Assembly (NCBI GenBank): GCA_030427255.1
Contig: JAUHWY010000004.1
Location: 1 to 64,000, forward strand
Direction: 5' to 3'
Source of the DNA: Bacteroidia bacterium
GTDB taxonomy: Bacteria > Bacteroidota > Bacteroidia > CAIKAF01
Length of the DNA: 64,000 nucleotides
Position numbers and translations under genes: made by a program. The notes under the pieces are model-generated. The model was not told the origin of the DNA, searched no databases, and was given only the letters and a program-made list of their open reading frames with translations. Each line of letters begins with the position of its first letter. Positions within the stretch are counted from its first letter, which is position 1. Shown here one piece after another: positions 8,296 through 16,923 of the stretch.

Positions 8296-9336
8296 TTATG
8301 GGTTTAAGGGTAGGGTTTGTAGGCCGGTTTCCTGAGGAAAACCAAAGCGTAGGTTCATATTTTGTATGGCTTGCCCGGCAGCTCCTTTTACCAGATTGTC
8401 AATCACCGAAACCAACAGCAGTTGATTGGTTCGAGTATCGGCCTGCACATGCAATAAGCAATGGTTGGAGCCGCGCACATCCTTTAAGCTGGGTGGGCCA
8501 TCTACCACGTGCACAAAGGGAGCTTCTGCGTAGTGTTTTTTAAGGAAGTCGGCGGCGTTTTCGCTACTCCAGGCTTCCACATTTTCCAAATATACGGTGG
8601 CCAAGATGCCTCGGTCCACCGGAAGTAGGTGGGGTGTGAATTGGATGGGCTGTAATTTTGGTGCAAAGGCTTGCAGTTGTTCTTGAATTTCAATGGTATG
8701 CCTATGTTGTCCCAGTCCGTATGCCTTAAAATTATCGTACATGCCGGGGAAGTGAGTGCTTGGACTTGGCCGTACACCGGCTCCGGTAACGCCGGATTTG
8801 GCATCAATAATGATGCGATTTACCGCATCTCCCCAAGTTTGTGCAAAAGGAAGCAGTGCCAAAAGCGAGGCCGTAGGATAACAGCCCGGGTTGGCAATCA
8901 GGGAAGCGCTGCTGATGCGCTCCGCATTCCATTCGGGAAGCCCATAGCAGGCATGGGCAATGCCTTCAGGCCAAGTATGGGGTTTTTGGTACCAATCTTG
9001 GTAAATTTCGGCAGAGCTTAGGCGAAAATCGCCGCTAAAATCTATGCAGGGCAGGCCGGAGTCCTGCAATTGTTTGGCAAATTCCATGGAAACTCCATGG
9101 GGCAAGGCCAAAAAAATTACATCGCAGGCTTCCGGGTTAAAGTCCTCAAAGCCAATAAGACTTAGGTTTAGAAAAGGCCCTAAAAAGGGATGTACTTCTC
9201 CCAGTTTTTTGCCGGCATGGCTTTCGGAGGTCACTTGAGTTATTCGGCAATTCGGATGTCCGTGCAGTATGCGTAACAGTTCGGATCCGGTATATCCTGT
9301 GGCGCCAATGACGCCAACCTTTAATTCTTTAGGCAT
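8296..9336 (-). CDS. argC: N-acetyl-gamma-glutamyl-phosphate reductase
   Basis: ArgC reduces N-acetylglutamyl phosphate to the semialdehyde with NADPH, the third step of arginine synthesis. Residues 7-17 (VGVIGATGYTG) form the Rossmann nucleotide loop. Cys152 in LIANPGCYPT is the catalytic thiol. I chose the ATG at 9336 (346 residues); an in-frame TTG two codons earlier is possible. The start overlaps the argD stop by 8 bp, and argJ follows after 2 bp. The length fits the 340-350-residue family. Confidence 0.95.
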   Translation of the reverse strand: MPKELKVGVIGATGYTGSELLRILHGHPNCRITQVTSESHAGKKLGEVHPFLGPFLNLSLIGFEDFNPEACDVIFLALPHGVSMEFAKQLQDSGLPCIDFSGDFRLSSAEIYQDWYQKPHTWPEGIAHACYGLPEWNAERISSASLIANPGCYPTASLLALLPFAQTWGDAVNRIIIDAKSGVTGAGVRPSPSTHFPGMYDNFKAYGLGQHRHTIEIQEQLQAFAPKLQPIQFTPHLLPVDRGILATVYLENVEAWSSENAADFLKKHYAEAPFVHVVDGPPSLKDVRGSNHCLLHVQADTRTNQLLLVSVIDNLVKGAAGQAIQNMNLRFGFPQETGLQTLPLNP

Positions 9337-10513
9337 GGGCAAATGCTTGGTTTTTTATGGTTTGAACAATGGTTTCTGCGGCCTCAAGCCAGTCTTTTTT
9401 TGGAATGGTAAGTGGTGGAACCAGCCGCAGCACATTACCGGCCGTTGCATTGCAAACCAAACCTTGGTTTAGCAATTCTTTCACTACCGGTAAGGCTTCT
9501 TTCTTTAGTTCAATGCCAATCATTAATCCAAGGCCCCGCACTTCGTTGATTTGCACAGCTTGGTGCCGTTCTATGGTTTGACAAAATGCCGCTCCTTTTT
9601 CTTGGACTTCCTTTAAGAAACCTGGTCGAGCAAGTACTTCTAAGACGGCAAGGGCCGCCGAACAGGCCAAAGGATTTCCACCGAAAGTAGTGCCATGGTC
9701 GCCATAATCCATGCTTTGGGCTACAGGTTCTGAACAGAGCACCGCTCCAACGGGCATGCCTCCGCCCAAGCCCTTGGCTAAGGTCATGAGGTCAGGCTGA
9801 AGTCCAAAAGCGTCTTTGGCAAACCAGTGCCCGGTGCGGCCAATACCGGTTTGTATTTCGTCTAGAATGAGCAATACCTGCTTTTCGTGACAGGCCGTCT
9901 GCAATTCCTGCAACCAGCCTTCGGGCCAAAAACGTATGCCTCCTTCGCCTTGAATGGGCTCAACCAATACGGCGGCGACTGATGCGTCCAACTGCCTGCG
10001 TAAATCATCTCCCCAAAGCGGATCTAATTTTTTAAAGCCTTCGGGTAGCGGAGCAAAGGCCTCTTGTCCCGACTTGGCCGTAGCGGCTAAGGCTCCCAGG
10101 GTTCGGCCATGAAATGCTCTGTGGGCGGTTAGTATTTGGTGGCCTCGACCTTTTTTAAAGGCGTGTTTCCGAGCAATTTTAATGGCTCCCTCAATGGATT
10201 CGGTTCCTGAATTGGTCAAAAACACCCTGGGTAGGCCCGAGATTTCGCTTAGTTTTTTGCTTAAAAGGGCTTGCGGTGGGGTGGAGAAAAAATTGGACAC
10301 ATGCATTAAGCGCTGAGCTTGGCTGCATATGGCCTCGGTGAGTTTGGGGTGGTTGTGTCCCAAGGCGTTTACGGCAATTCCTGCCAGTAAATCCAGGTAG
10401 GCCTTATCGTTTTCGTCGTAAAGCCAAGCGCCTTCGCCGCGGACAAAGGTCACAGGAAAGCGTTTGAATACAGGTAAATAATGTTGTTGGTCAATATGTT
10501 GGTAGTTGTTCAT
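9329..10513 (-). CDS. argD: Acetylornithine aminotransferase
   Basis: ArgD is a class III PLP aminotransferase that makes N-acetylornithine from the semialdehyde and glutamate. From the ATG at 10513 the protein has 394 residues. It shows NSGTESIEGAIKIAR (phosphate cup), LILDEIQTGIGRTG with Asp218, and the PLP lysine at 247 in TLAKGLGGGMPVGAV. I reject the 38-residue upstream extension because the ATG at 10513 overlaps the argB stop in a 4-bp ATGA, the classic coupled arrangement. It sits between argB and argC. Confidence 0.95.
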   Translation of the reverse strand: MNNYQHIDQQHYLPVFKRFPVTFVRGEGAWLYDENDKAYLDLLAGIAVNALGHNHPKLTEAICSQAQRLMHVSNFFSTPPQALLSKKLSEISGLPRVFLTNSGTESIEGAIKIARKHAFKKGRGHQILTAHRAFHGRTLGALAATAKSGQEAFAPLPEGFKKLDPLWGDDLRRQLDASVAAVLVEPIQGEGGIRFWPEGWLQELQTACHEKQVLLILDEIQTGIGRTGHWFAKDAFGLQPDLMTLAKGLGGGMPVGAVLCSEPVAQSMDYGDHGTTFGGNPLACSAALAVLEVLARPGFLKEVQEKGAAFCQTIERHQAVQINEVRGLGLMIGIELKKEALPVVKELLNQGLVCNATAGNVLRLVPPLTIPKKDWLEAAETIVQTIKNQAFAHA

Positions 10514-11331
10514 GAGGTATGTTGAATGCAGGTGCCGGGTGGTGGAGTTTGGTTTAGTTGATGTAATAATTCGGATTTGGTGCCGTCCATGATGTGCACT
10601 TCGGGTACGCCAAGCTTGATGGCGCATTGCACCGCCTCCAATTTTGGACGCATGCCGCCGGCCAAATCAGGCGATTGGAGCATGGAGTCTACTTCTTGAA
10701 GGCTTAGGTGGCTGCAAAAACTCTCCGGGTCAGGGAAATTACGATACACGCCCTTTACGTCGGTAAGCAATACCAAGCGATGCACCTTTAAAGCGGCAGC
10801 CAAATGGGCGGCAAACAAATCTCCATTAATGTTGCAAGCTTTTCCGTCGGGTGCGAGGCCTATGCAGGCAAAGACAGGGCAAATGCCTTGTTCCAGCAGA
10901 GGGAAAATCCAGTCGGCTTGCACCTGACTTACATCGCCTACGCGGCCTAAGGACAGGGATTTTCCGTTTTGCTTGGCAAGTTTGCGAAAGTTTGCCTTTA
11001 TGGAGTGGGCATCGAGTCCGTTTAGTCCAATGCTGCGCAGCCCTGCATGGTTTAAAGCTTGCACCAGAGGGCGATTGACCCGCTGCATTAATGCCTGCTC
11101 AATGATGGGCATGGCCTCTTCGGTAGTGACCCGGTGCCCTTCGGCAAAAGGTAAGCTGATGTTATGCTCTTTGAGTGCCTGAGCAATGAATGGACCACCT
11201 CCATGGACTATAATGGGAGGCTGGGTCCATTGAGCCAGGGTTTGGGCAACTTCCTGCATTAAAGCAGGATTAGTCATGGCATTGCCTCCATATTTGATGA
11301 GGCAAGGCGGGGATGTTTTGGAATGCTGCAT
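10510..11331 (-). CDS. argB: Acetylglutamate kinase
   Basis: ArgB phosphorylates N-acetylglutamate, usually the committed and arginine-regulated step. The likely start is the ATG at 11331 (273 residues), where the protein begins MQHSKTSPPCLIKYGGNAM. An ATG 8 codons upstream also exists. Visible motifs are IKYGGNAM, IIVHGGGPFI and NINGDLFAAHLAAAL, all standard for amino-acid kinases. It is the first gene of the operon argB-argD-argC-argJ. The argA, argF, argG and argH functions are not in this window. The upstream gap holds GC-rich element C. Confidence 0.93.
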   Translation of the reverse strand: MQHSKTSPPCLIKYGGNAMTNPALMQEVAQTLAQWTQPPIIVHGGGPFIAQALKEHNISLPFAEGHRVTTEEAMPIIEQALMQRVNRPLVQALNHAGLRSIGLNGLDAHSIKANFRKLAKQNGKSLSLGRVGDVSQVQADWIFPLLEQGICPVFACIGLAPDGKACNINGDLFAAHLAAALKVHRLVLLTDVKGVYRNFPDPESFCSHLSLQEVDSMLQSPDLAGGMRPKLEAVQCAIKLGVPEVHIMDGTKSELLHQLNQTPPPGTCIQHTS

Positions 11332-11504
11332 AAGCCGCTTTGCCGGGAGGAGCAAAGCTTATTGAGATTTTTTCAAAGGTAAGTAAATAAACTTTATTTG
11401 GTTTTTAAAATATTTTAAATTGACATAAGTCGCTAATAAATAAGGTTTAAGAGATGGTTTAATAATAATTTTAAATCCAAAGAAAAGGTTTTGTGTTTTT
11501 CGGA

Positions 11505-11680
11505 GCGGGATTTTTTGGGCCCAGGGACCGGTACGGAAAGCCCCCGGAAACCAAAAGCCATGCTTGCGGGAGCGCGGGCGTGGCGCGCAGCAAACGCCCC
11601 GGGCGACTTGCAGGCATGAGCTTTTGGTGACGGGGCTTGGAGGGAGGGCCCGGTGCTTGCAGGGCCCCAAAGAAATCATG
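11505..11680 (+). repeat. GC-rich intergenic element, copy C
   Basis: This block lies in the 430-bp divergent gap between argB and the thioesterase gene. It has TACGGAAAGCCCC (from 11532) and GACTTGCAGG (11605-11614), in the same order and orientation as copy A, followed by GGAGGGAGGGCCC and an A-rich end. The AT-rich part 11340-11500 shows no gene. Confidence 0.6.
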
Positions 11681-11761
11681 GAAACAAATTTAATCCGGCG
11701 AATGCCCTAAGAAGGCTACCTTTGCAAGGCGCGGCCATCGGTCGTTCAAAGGACATGAATT

Positions 11762-12157
11762 ATGAAGCTGATCAACAAGAAAATTGTGATGGCCAAGGAC
11801 ATAGGCATCCATGGCAATTTGTTTGGGGGGATTTTGATGGCTTGGCTCGATGAGTCGGCGGCTGCTTTTGCGACCGAATTTTGTTGTACGCCCAATATGG
11901 TTACTGTGCGTGTAGGGGAGTTGATTTTTAAGAAGCCCTTGAAGTCGGGCCAGCATGTCCGCATTTATGGGCAAGTGGCGCGTTTGGGTCGGACGTCGGT
12001 TACCCTTGACCTGGAAGCACGCAAATACAGCGTGTACAACGCCGAGGAAACCGTGGTTTGCACCACCAGTTTTACTTTTGTGCGGATAGACGATGATGGC
12101 ACGCCAACGCCCATTGGGGAGTCGGTGCGGCGCAGGTACGAAGAAGGGCAGGCTTAG
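11762..12157 (+). CDS. Hotdog-fold acyl-CoA thioesterase (YciA/BACH type)
   Basis: A 131-residue single hotdog domain. The stretch IHGNLFGGILMAWLDESAAA is the N-x-x-G-G-x-x-x-x-W-x-D signature of cytosolic acyl-CoA thioesterases such as YciA, where the Asp is catalytic. CTPNMVTVRVGELIFKKPLKSG and TSFTFVRIDD follow the family pattern. It should hydrolyse medium- or long-chain acyl-CoA in the cytoplasm. A TAnnTTTG box (TACCTTTG, 11717-11724) lies 37 nt before the start. It converges with the DUF5777 gene, overlapping it by 4 bp at the stops. Confidence 0.85.
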   Translation: MKLINKKIVMAKDIGIHGNLFGGILMAWLDESAAAFATEFCCTPNMVTVRVGELIFKKPLKSGQHVRIYGQVARLGRTSVTLDLEARKYSVYNAEETVVCTTSFTFVRIDDDGTPTPIGESVRRRYEEGQA

Positions 12158-13092
12158 TCTTTAGGCGCTTTTTTGGCTTTTTTGCCAAAGGAAAAGGTGC
12201 GGGTGATGTTAAAGCCGAAATGAATGTCGCCATTGTCCCAGCGGCCAATGGTTTCGCTCATAAAGCCCATGTCGAACATGGCTTGGGCATTGGTGAGTTG
12301 AAACTGAAATACGTGGCCGCCGGTTTCCCAATCCACACCAATGCTAAGTGCTCCTTGTGGGTCTGCATTGTTTATTTGCGGGATTTCTTGTCCCGGAACC
12401 AGCCAAAAATATTCGGCGTTTATGGCCACACGGTTAGAGATTTTGGCTCTGCCTGAAAAGCCCAATACAAAGAAGGTGTTTTGGTCGCGGGTGTCTGGCA
12501 CCAAGTTTTTATGCACCAAGCTAGGACTAAGTTGAAGTGAAAACCAAGAGTTGAATTTTCTTGCAATCAACAGTTGATGTACATAGGCCAGTCGGCTGCT
12601 GAAAAAGTTTTCCTGGTTTGGGTTGGCCCAAGGCATGGTGTTGATGGTCATGGCATTCACTGAAGTGAGGGTGACCGGAGAGCCGGGCTTGCTTTGTTTT
12701 AGGATTTTTGTTTTAAGAAATCCGTCCCAGGTTTTTCCATAGGAAGATCGGCCAAATCCCAAGTTGAACCTTTCCGAAAAGGGAAGGGTGTATTCTAGGC
12801 CAATGCGTATGGAGGCTTGGTCCCAGCCAAACATTTCGGAGAATCCGGTATTGATGCGTCCAAATCGGTGTTGAATAATAAAGAGCAACTCGCCTTTAGC
12901 GGGCATTTCTACCGAGTGGCCATTGATGACCCGCACCCCTTTAAAGGTGGCAAAGGCGTATTCCTTTTCTTGAATGGAGTCGGCTTTGGCTTCCAACTCG
13001 TCCAGCAAACTTTGGGAGTAGGCTGTGGTGGAAAAGAGAAAAAAGATACCGAAAGTCCAGGCGGCTAGTGCGGAGTTTTTGCAAACAAGCAT
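12154..13092 (-). CDS. DUF5777-type outer-membrane beta-barrel protein
   Basis: A 312-residue exported protein with a signal peptide ending near residue 26 (TAYSQ). It then alternates short hydrophobic strands with turns, including GELLFIIQHRFGRINTG and ASIRIGLEYTLPFSERF, which is the DUF5777 pattern in Bacteroidota. It is the last gene of a minus-strand run with cytochrome-like and YceI proteins (13097-15149), 4 bp after the heme-type lipoprotein. DUF5777 proteins are often found with such cytochromes; a role in envelope redox metabolism is inference. Confidence 0.75.
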   Translation of the reverse strand: MLVCKNSALAAWTFGIFFLFSTTAYSQSLLDELEAKADSIQEKEYAFATFKGVRVINGHSVEMPAKGELLFIIQHRFGRINTGFSEMFGWDQASIRIGLEYTLPFSERFNLGFGRSSYGKTWDGFLKTKILKQSKPGSPVTLTSVNAMTINTMPWANPNQENFFSSRLAYVHQLLIARKFNSWFSLQLSPSLVHKNLVPDTRDQNTFFVLGFSGRAKISNRVAINAEYFWLVPGQEIPQINNADPQGALSIGVDWETGGHVFQFQLTNAQAMFDMGFMSETIGRWDNGDIHFGFNITRTFSFGKKAKKAPKD

Positions 13093-13096
13093 GGCG

Positions 13097-13492
13097 TTAA
13101 TTGTTGGGGTAACCTTGTTCCACCCACAGGCGGATGTTTTGTAGATCGCAATCCGGAAGTATGGAGCCTCCTTTGGGCATGGGACTGTAGCCGGGGCTAT
13201 GTTCTATGGCACCAAGAAACCGGTCTTGATTGCTGTCGAGGTATTGTTTGAGGTTGGGATGACCTTCAAAGCTGAGTCCTGCACCGGCCACATTGGCTAC
13301 GGCATTGGCGTGGCACCCGTAGCAGCGGTTGTCCAAAATGGGTTGCACGGTGCTGCTGTAGGTAACGGAGGAAGTGTCGCAGCCGGTGGGAGGGTACAAT
13401 TCTTCTTCTTTGTCGTAATAACAACTTTGGGCAAAGGTTAAGAAAAACAGGGCGAGACCTGCCAGTGCTGCGATTTTGAGCGAATGAGGCAT
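13097..13492 (-). CDS. Small cytochrome c-like lipoprotein
   Basis: A 131-residue protein with a lipobox at FAQSC (about residues 20-24). It has one canonical heme motif, CYGCH, in PILDNRCYGCHANAV, and a possible axial Met in SPMPKGG near residue 107. This matches the short cytochrome c-like domain often found in Bacteroidota and Planctomycetes. It would be periplasmic and membrane-tethered. The two-motif relative is encoded two genes upstream (14039-14716), and YceI lies between them. Confidence 0.8.
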   Translation of the reverse strand: MPHSLKIAALAGLALFFLTFAQSCYYDKEEELYPPTGCDTSSVTYSSTVQPILDNRCYGCHANAVANVAGAGLSFEGHPNLKQYLDSNQDRFLGAIEHSPGYSPMPKGGSILPDCDLQNIRLWVEQGYPNN

Positions 13493-13497
13493 GAACT

Positions 13498-14028
13498 TTA
13501 GGATTTCAGTGTGGTATTTACCCTAATTTCAATTTCTTCGGCAATGTTTTCGACTTTGTCGTTTTTTATGCCGAATTCGGCCAGTTTAATGGTAAAGCGG
13601 CATTGAATGGTAAGTTCGTTTCCCTTGCGGACCAAGGTTGCGGGAAGGGCAATTTCTTTGGTTTCGCCATGTATGGTGAGTTTGCCTTTGAGCTTAATTT
13701 CATGCGTTCCGTCTTTGCGCGCTACTTCGGGATTTAGCACGGAGCCTTCGAAAGTAGATTTGGGGAATTTGTCCGAATGCATGTAGTTTTCGTTGAAATG
13801 CTCTTGCATGAGGGCTTTTTCGAACTCAAAGCTTCGGATTTGTACTACAAAAGCGATATTGCCTTTGTCTAAATCAAGGGCAGCCAGGGCTTGGTGGTTA
13901 ACGGCTTCAATGTCTTCTAGGGCAGCGTCCGAAAAAAAGCTGACTTCACCGGTTTTGGTGCTGAATTTTTGTGCGGAAAGGCCGAGGGTTAAGGCAAGCG
14001 CAAATAGGCTTAGGAGTGCATTTTTCAT
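13498..14028 (-). CDS. YceI family protein
   Basis: A 176-residue secreted protein with a signal peptide (1-19, ending GLSAQ). It has FEGSVLNPEVARKDGTHEIKLKG-type strands and a lipocalin-like beta pattern typical of YceI (PF04264). Members of this family bind isoprenoid or other long lipophilic molecules in the periplasm. Neighbouring cytochrome-like lipoproteins suggest an electron-transport or quinone-related role, which is inference. Gaps are 5 bp to the downstream gene and 10 bp to the upstream gene, consistent with one operon. Confidence 0.85.
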   Translation of the reverse strand: MKNALLSLFALALTLGLSAQKFSTKTGEVSFFSDAALEDIEAVNHQALAALDLDKGNIAFVVQIRSFEFEKALMQEHFNENYMHSDKFPKSTFEGSVLNPEVARKDGTHEIKLKGKLTIHGETKEIALPATLVRKGNELTIQCRFTIKLAEFGIKNDKVENIAEEIEIRVNTTLKS

Positions 14029-14038
14029 AAGTGCATGT

Positions 14039-14716
14039 TTAGTTTTGAGGGGCGCCGTCGGCGATCCAATTTAGAATTTGTTGTTGTTCGCAAGCCGGTA
14101 ATGGGTTTTGGTAGGGCATAACTACAAAACCGTTTCCGGTGATGCTGCCTTCCAAGCTGCCATTGTCGACCAAAGCTTTTACTTGGGTGTATTGTTCAAG
14201 AATTATGCCACTTTGTGGACTGGCGCTGTTGTGGCAACCTTCGCACTTTTGCTTAATAAGGGGTTGTATGGTTCCGGACCAGCTGAATTGGGAGCTGTCG
14301 CAATCTTGCTTGCAGGCGCTGTTTGGTGCACCTTGCAACAGCCAAGTACGGATTAATTCTTTTTCGGCACTAGTGAGGGGCAGGTTGGGTTCTGGAGGCA
14401 TGCGGTCGTTGCCGGTTTCATTAAGCACTTCCCAAAGCTCGCTGTCAAGCGGGTCGCCCTTTTTAATAATGTCGGAATTTAGGATGTTGTTGTATCCACT
14501 AAGCCTTACTCCGTCAGACGCTGTTTGGTTGTCGTGGCAACCGGGCATGGCACACTTGCTCAATAGCAAGGGTTCAATATCTCGGTTAAAGTAAACTTCT
14601 TGGTCTTTGCAGGGGGCGTTTGGGTCGGGAAGTACGTATACATCTTCTATTGTGTGTTTGCAACTTGCCATGGATAGGCCAAGGAGCAAACTATAGGTGA
14701 TTACGCGCTTATTCAT
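14039..14716 (-). CDS. Cytochrome c-like lipoprotein with one CX2CH and one CX4CH motif
   Basis: A 225-residue protein with a lipobox (SMASC, about residues 15-19). Two similar domains are visible. The first has the spaced motif CAMPGCH (CX4CH) in LLLSKCAMPGCHDN, the second has canonical CEGCH in LIKQKCEGCHNS. Each is followed by a Met-containing loop (RMPPEPNLPL, FVVMPYQNP) that could give the sixth heme ligand. The family is the planctomycete-type cytochrome c-like group. It overlaps the upstream OB-fold gene by 8 bp. Whether the CX4CH site binds heme cannot be told from sequence. Confidence 0.75.
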   Translation of the reverse strand: MNKRVITYSLLLGLSMASCKHTIEDVYVLPDPNAPCKDQEVYFNRDIEPLLLSKCAMPGCHDNQTASDGVRLSGYNNILNSDIIKKGDPLDSELWEVLNETGNDRMPPEPNLPLTSAEKELIRTWLLQGAPNSACKQDCDSSQFSWSGTIQPLIKQKCEGCHNSASPQSGIILEQYTQVKALVDNGSLEGSITGNGFVVMPYQNPLPACEQQQILNWIADGAPQN

Positions 14717-15149
14717 GAATGCACCGATTTAATGTTAATGTAGGCAACATGTCGTCAAAACCGGGAAGGCCTTCAGTATAGCCCGTGTAAATGCCGCGCA
14801 GTCTAAGTTCGGTTCCCGGAGTCGGGTCTTTCAAGGCAAAGCCTGCTTCGCCGGAGAAACCGCAAAGAATTTCGGCTTCGGGGGTAAAAAAACTCAGTTG
14901 AATGGTAGAATCGCCTGTTCGTTCAGCGGCACCTACCTTTCCGTTTAAGGCAATTACTTTGTCAAACAAGCTGTCGTGCATGGATTCGGGGGCTTCGAAA
15001 AAAGCTAGGGCAAATTGCTCCGTTGTTCCTTCAAAGGTCGGTTTTTCGTCCAATAGACTGCGGTGGGGCTTGTTCCAAACAAACACATAAATGAGCACTC
15101 CTGCAGCTAGGGCAAGAACCAGTAGAACACCTAAAACCTTTTTTACCAT
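14709..15149 (-). CDS. Membrane-anchored OB-fold (tRNA_anti-like) protein
   Basis: A 146-residue protein with one N-terminal membrane helix (about 4-25). The domain contains VIALNGKVGAAERTGDSTIQLSF and the late strand GTELRLRGIYTGYTEGLPGF. This is the five-strand pattern of the OB-fold tRNA_anti-like family found as periplasmic proteins in Bacteroidota. It is the first gene of the minus-strand run ending at 12154. The function is unknown. Confidence 0.65.
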   Translation of the reverse strand: MVKKVLGVLLVLALAAGVLIYVFVWNKPHRSLLDEKPTFEGTTEQFALAFFEAPESMHDSLFDKVIALNGKVGAAERTGDSTIQLSFFTPEAEILCGFSGEAGFALKDPTPGTELRLRGIYTGYTEGLPGFDDMLPTLTLNRCIHE

Positions 15150-15233
15150 AACAAAGAGGGGTGTGGGAATGACTTAAACCGTCTAAATATATGAAAATTT
15201 GGAGATTGGAAAGGTTATAGGAAGCTTTGAAAC

Positions 15234-15264
15234 AAAAAAAGCCGAACCTTTCGGTTCGGCTTTT
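15234..15264 (-). terminator. Rho-independent terminator
   Basis: The perfect 8-bp stem GCCGAACC/GGTTCGGC has a TTTC loop, with seven A's to its left and four T's to its right on the plus strand. On the minus strand it becomes a stem followed by a T7 tract just downstream of the 15280-15795 gene, so it should end that transcript. Confidence 0.85.
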
Positions 15265-15279
15265 ATGCGTATTCATCCA

Positions 15280-15795
15280 TTAATTGCGGGCAAAATCGCC
15301 TACAATCAGATAGGTTTGCAGGTCGGTGGTGCTGATGGCTTGTGTGGGGTCATGCACTACAAAGAAACCGGCATATGTGGTGGTGATTTCTTCGTAAGAT
15401 AAGGTGGTAGTTTGCGTGGCGGTAGCCGAAGCTCCGTTTCCTGTCAGCATTTGTACAAATACATCGGAATTGGGAGTTTCGTTGTAAGGAGTTCCGTTGG
15501 GAGTGCTTGCCGGATCTGCTGCGTCGTGTGCATGCAACATGTAGGTTTCCCCATCAAGAGTGTTGGTAAGGGTTACGCTAATTTCGCTGCCGCCCTCTTC
15601 CAGTTCGGTTACGGTCATGCTGGCGGTAAGGTTGTCGGGATGTGTACCGTTGTACTCAGTGCCTGCGCCCAATGCCCCAGTGTTGAAGCTGTAGCTGTAG
15701 GTAGCGGTTTGTAAATCCTCAGAGCAAGAGCTTAGACCCAGTACAAGACTTGCACCTAAAGTTAGGCCCACTACAGATTGCATAGATAATTTCAT
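15280..15795 (-). CDS. Lipoprotein, CHRD- or SOD-like
   Basis: A 171-residue protein with a clear lipobox (LGLSSC, Cys24). The mature part is Thr/Ser-rich beta sequence with two His clusters, YMLHAHDAAD and FFVVHDP. That resembles CHRD or copper-type superoxide dismutase-like folds, but the metal set is incomplete, so I leave the function open. It is a single gene with its own terminator and a 170-200-bp AT-rich upstream region. That region shows no further feature. Confidence 0.5.
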   Translation of the reverse strand: MKLSMQSVVGLTLGASLVLGLSSCSEDLQTATYSYSFNTGALGAGTEYNGTHPDNLTASMTVTELEEGGSEISVTLTNTLDGETYMLHAHDAADPASTPNGTPYNETPNSDVFVQMLTGNGASATATQTTTLSYEEITTTYAGFFVVHDPTQAISTTDLQTYLIVGDFARN

Positions 15796-15995
15796 AAACG
15801 TGTGATTTTGTTATGCTATATAGACTTCGGTTGTCCCAAAAGGGTTGCTCCATTAAGATATGTTAACGCGTGTTTATCTGTTAATGTATTGTAAGAGAAT
15901 GGTTTGTATTTTTTTATCTAGTCTAAAAAATGGACAATTCCTTTTGGGATGTATGGGTTTGCTAAACATTGCATGGTATTAGGTGTTCAAAAGTT

Positions 15996-16466
15996 ATGGT
16001 TGCATACGATTTAAGTCTGTTTCACCCCAGCATAGTACAGCAAATAAATCGAACCTATGGGAAGCCATTTACATGGGTGGAACGTTTTCGCCAGGGCGGT
16101 GGTGGAAGTCCGCCGATGCAATGGAATCCGGAGTCTGCTCCCCTGCATGAAAGCCACCCTATGAAGGCAGTTGTGGCTCAGCATGGAACAGGATTCAAAG
16201 ACAAGCGTCAGCTCATTATCAATGCGGAATTGCGTCCCAAGGGTTGGTTGCTTCACCTGAACATGGCGAACCGCAAGTTTTTTGCCTTAGGCGTGGAGGC
16301 GGGGCAATTTAAGCAATTGGAATGGTTGCAACAGGGGAGGCCCGGCGATCCGGTGCATTTGGCTTTGGAGTTTCAGCAGCCCGAGCATCGTTTGCAATTG
16401 GTGTGCAATTTCCATCATAGACGCCGCATGGAGGCTTTTTTTAAAAAAGTAGCGGAATTGGTGTAG
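15996..16466 (+). CDS. Conserved hypothetical protein
   Basis: A soluble protein of about 156 residues from the ATG at 15996; an earlier in-frame ATG at 15969 would add nine residues. No signal peptide or membrane helix is seen. The sequence is rich in His, Gln and aromatic residues, with PKGWLLHLNMANRKFFALGV in the middle and a basic end (NFHHRRRMEAFFKK). I do not recognise a family. It is followed 29 bp later by the first MITE copy. Confidence 0.5.
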   Translation: MVAYDLSLFHPSIVQQINRTYGKPFTWVERFRQGGGGSPPMQWNPESAPLHESHPMKAVVAQHGTGFKDKRQLIINAELRPKGWLLHLNMANRKFFALGVEAGQFKQLEWLQQGRPGDPVHLALEFQQPEHRLQLVCNFHHRRRMEAFFKKVAELV

Positions 16467-16495
16467 GCCGCCTAGTCTGTTGCCCCCACCATTCT

Positions 16496-16716
16496 GAGAC
16501 TATTGACGCGTTACTATTCTGGCGGCGATCCTGCCCTGACGCTACGGTCAGGATTATAAACCCTGACAGGAACGTCAGGGTCTGCGTTGCGGCCAAATCT
16601 CAAGTTTTTTATCCTGACCGAAGCATCAGGTGCCTTTCGATTTGTCCGCGCTTTAATTCGCCCCTGACGCCTTGGTCATGGTTATAAACTTGAAAACACA
16701 ACGCGTCAATACTCTC
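16496..16716. mobile_element. MITE copy M1 (221 bp, TSD ATTCT)
   Basis: The ends are GAGACTATTGACGCGTT (16496-16512) and its near-exact inverse (16700-16716, one mismatch). The flanks are ATTCT at 16491-16495 and ATTCT at 16717-16721, a perfect 5-bp target duplication. Inside are hairpins of the CCTGAC...GTCAGG type. Both ends carry the same TATTGACGCG variant relative to the other copies, suggesting this copy moved as a unit. There is no transposase. Confidence 0.88.
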
Positions 16717-16726
16717 ATTCTGTTTG

Positions 16727-16802
16727 CCTAGCCCAACATGGTTGGGGCTCCGGGGGGGTGCTGGCGCGCCACCTCCTCGCTCCACAGCCATGTAGGGCTA
16801 GG
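16727..16802. repeat. Inverted repeat in GC-rich block
   Basis: CCTAGCCCAACATGG (16727-16741) is repeated in inverse orientation at 16788-16802 with one mismatch, enclosing a very GC-rich loop with seven G's. The block up to about 16850 otherwise holds no gene. It could be a large cruciform or RNA hairpin. Membership of the A/B/C repeat family is not clear. Confidence 0.6.
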
Positions 16803-16923
16803 CTGCCCAGTGCTGGTTGGCTCCATCAGGGGCTGGGTGTTCCAAAACTAGTTCTTGGATTCTAAACCTATATGCGTGTAATTAAGGCAATTCCCATACA
16901 TTTGATGCCATATTTGTTTGGCC

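Noticed and set aside
16609-16791. Short open frame on the minus strand in MITE M1
   Set aside because: It crosses the MITE end and the GC-rich hairpin and has no domain. It is a product of open repeat sequence.
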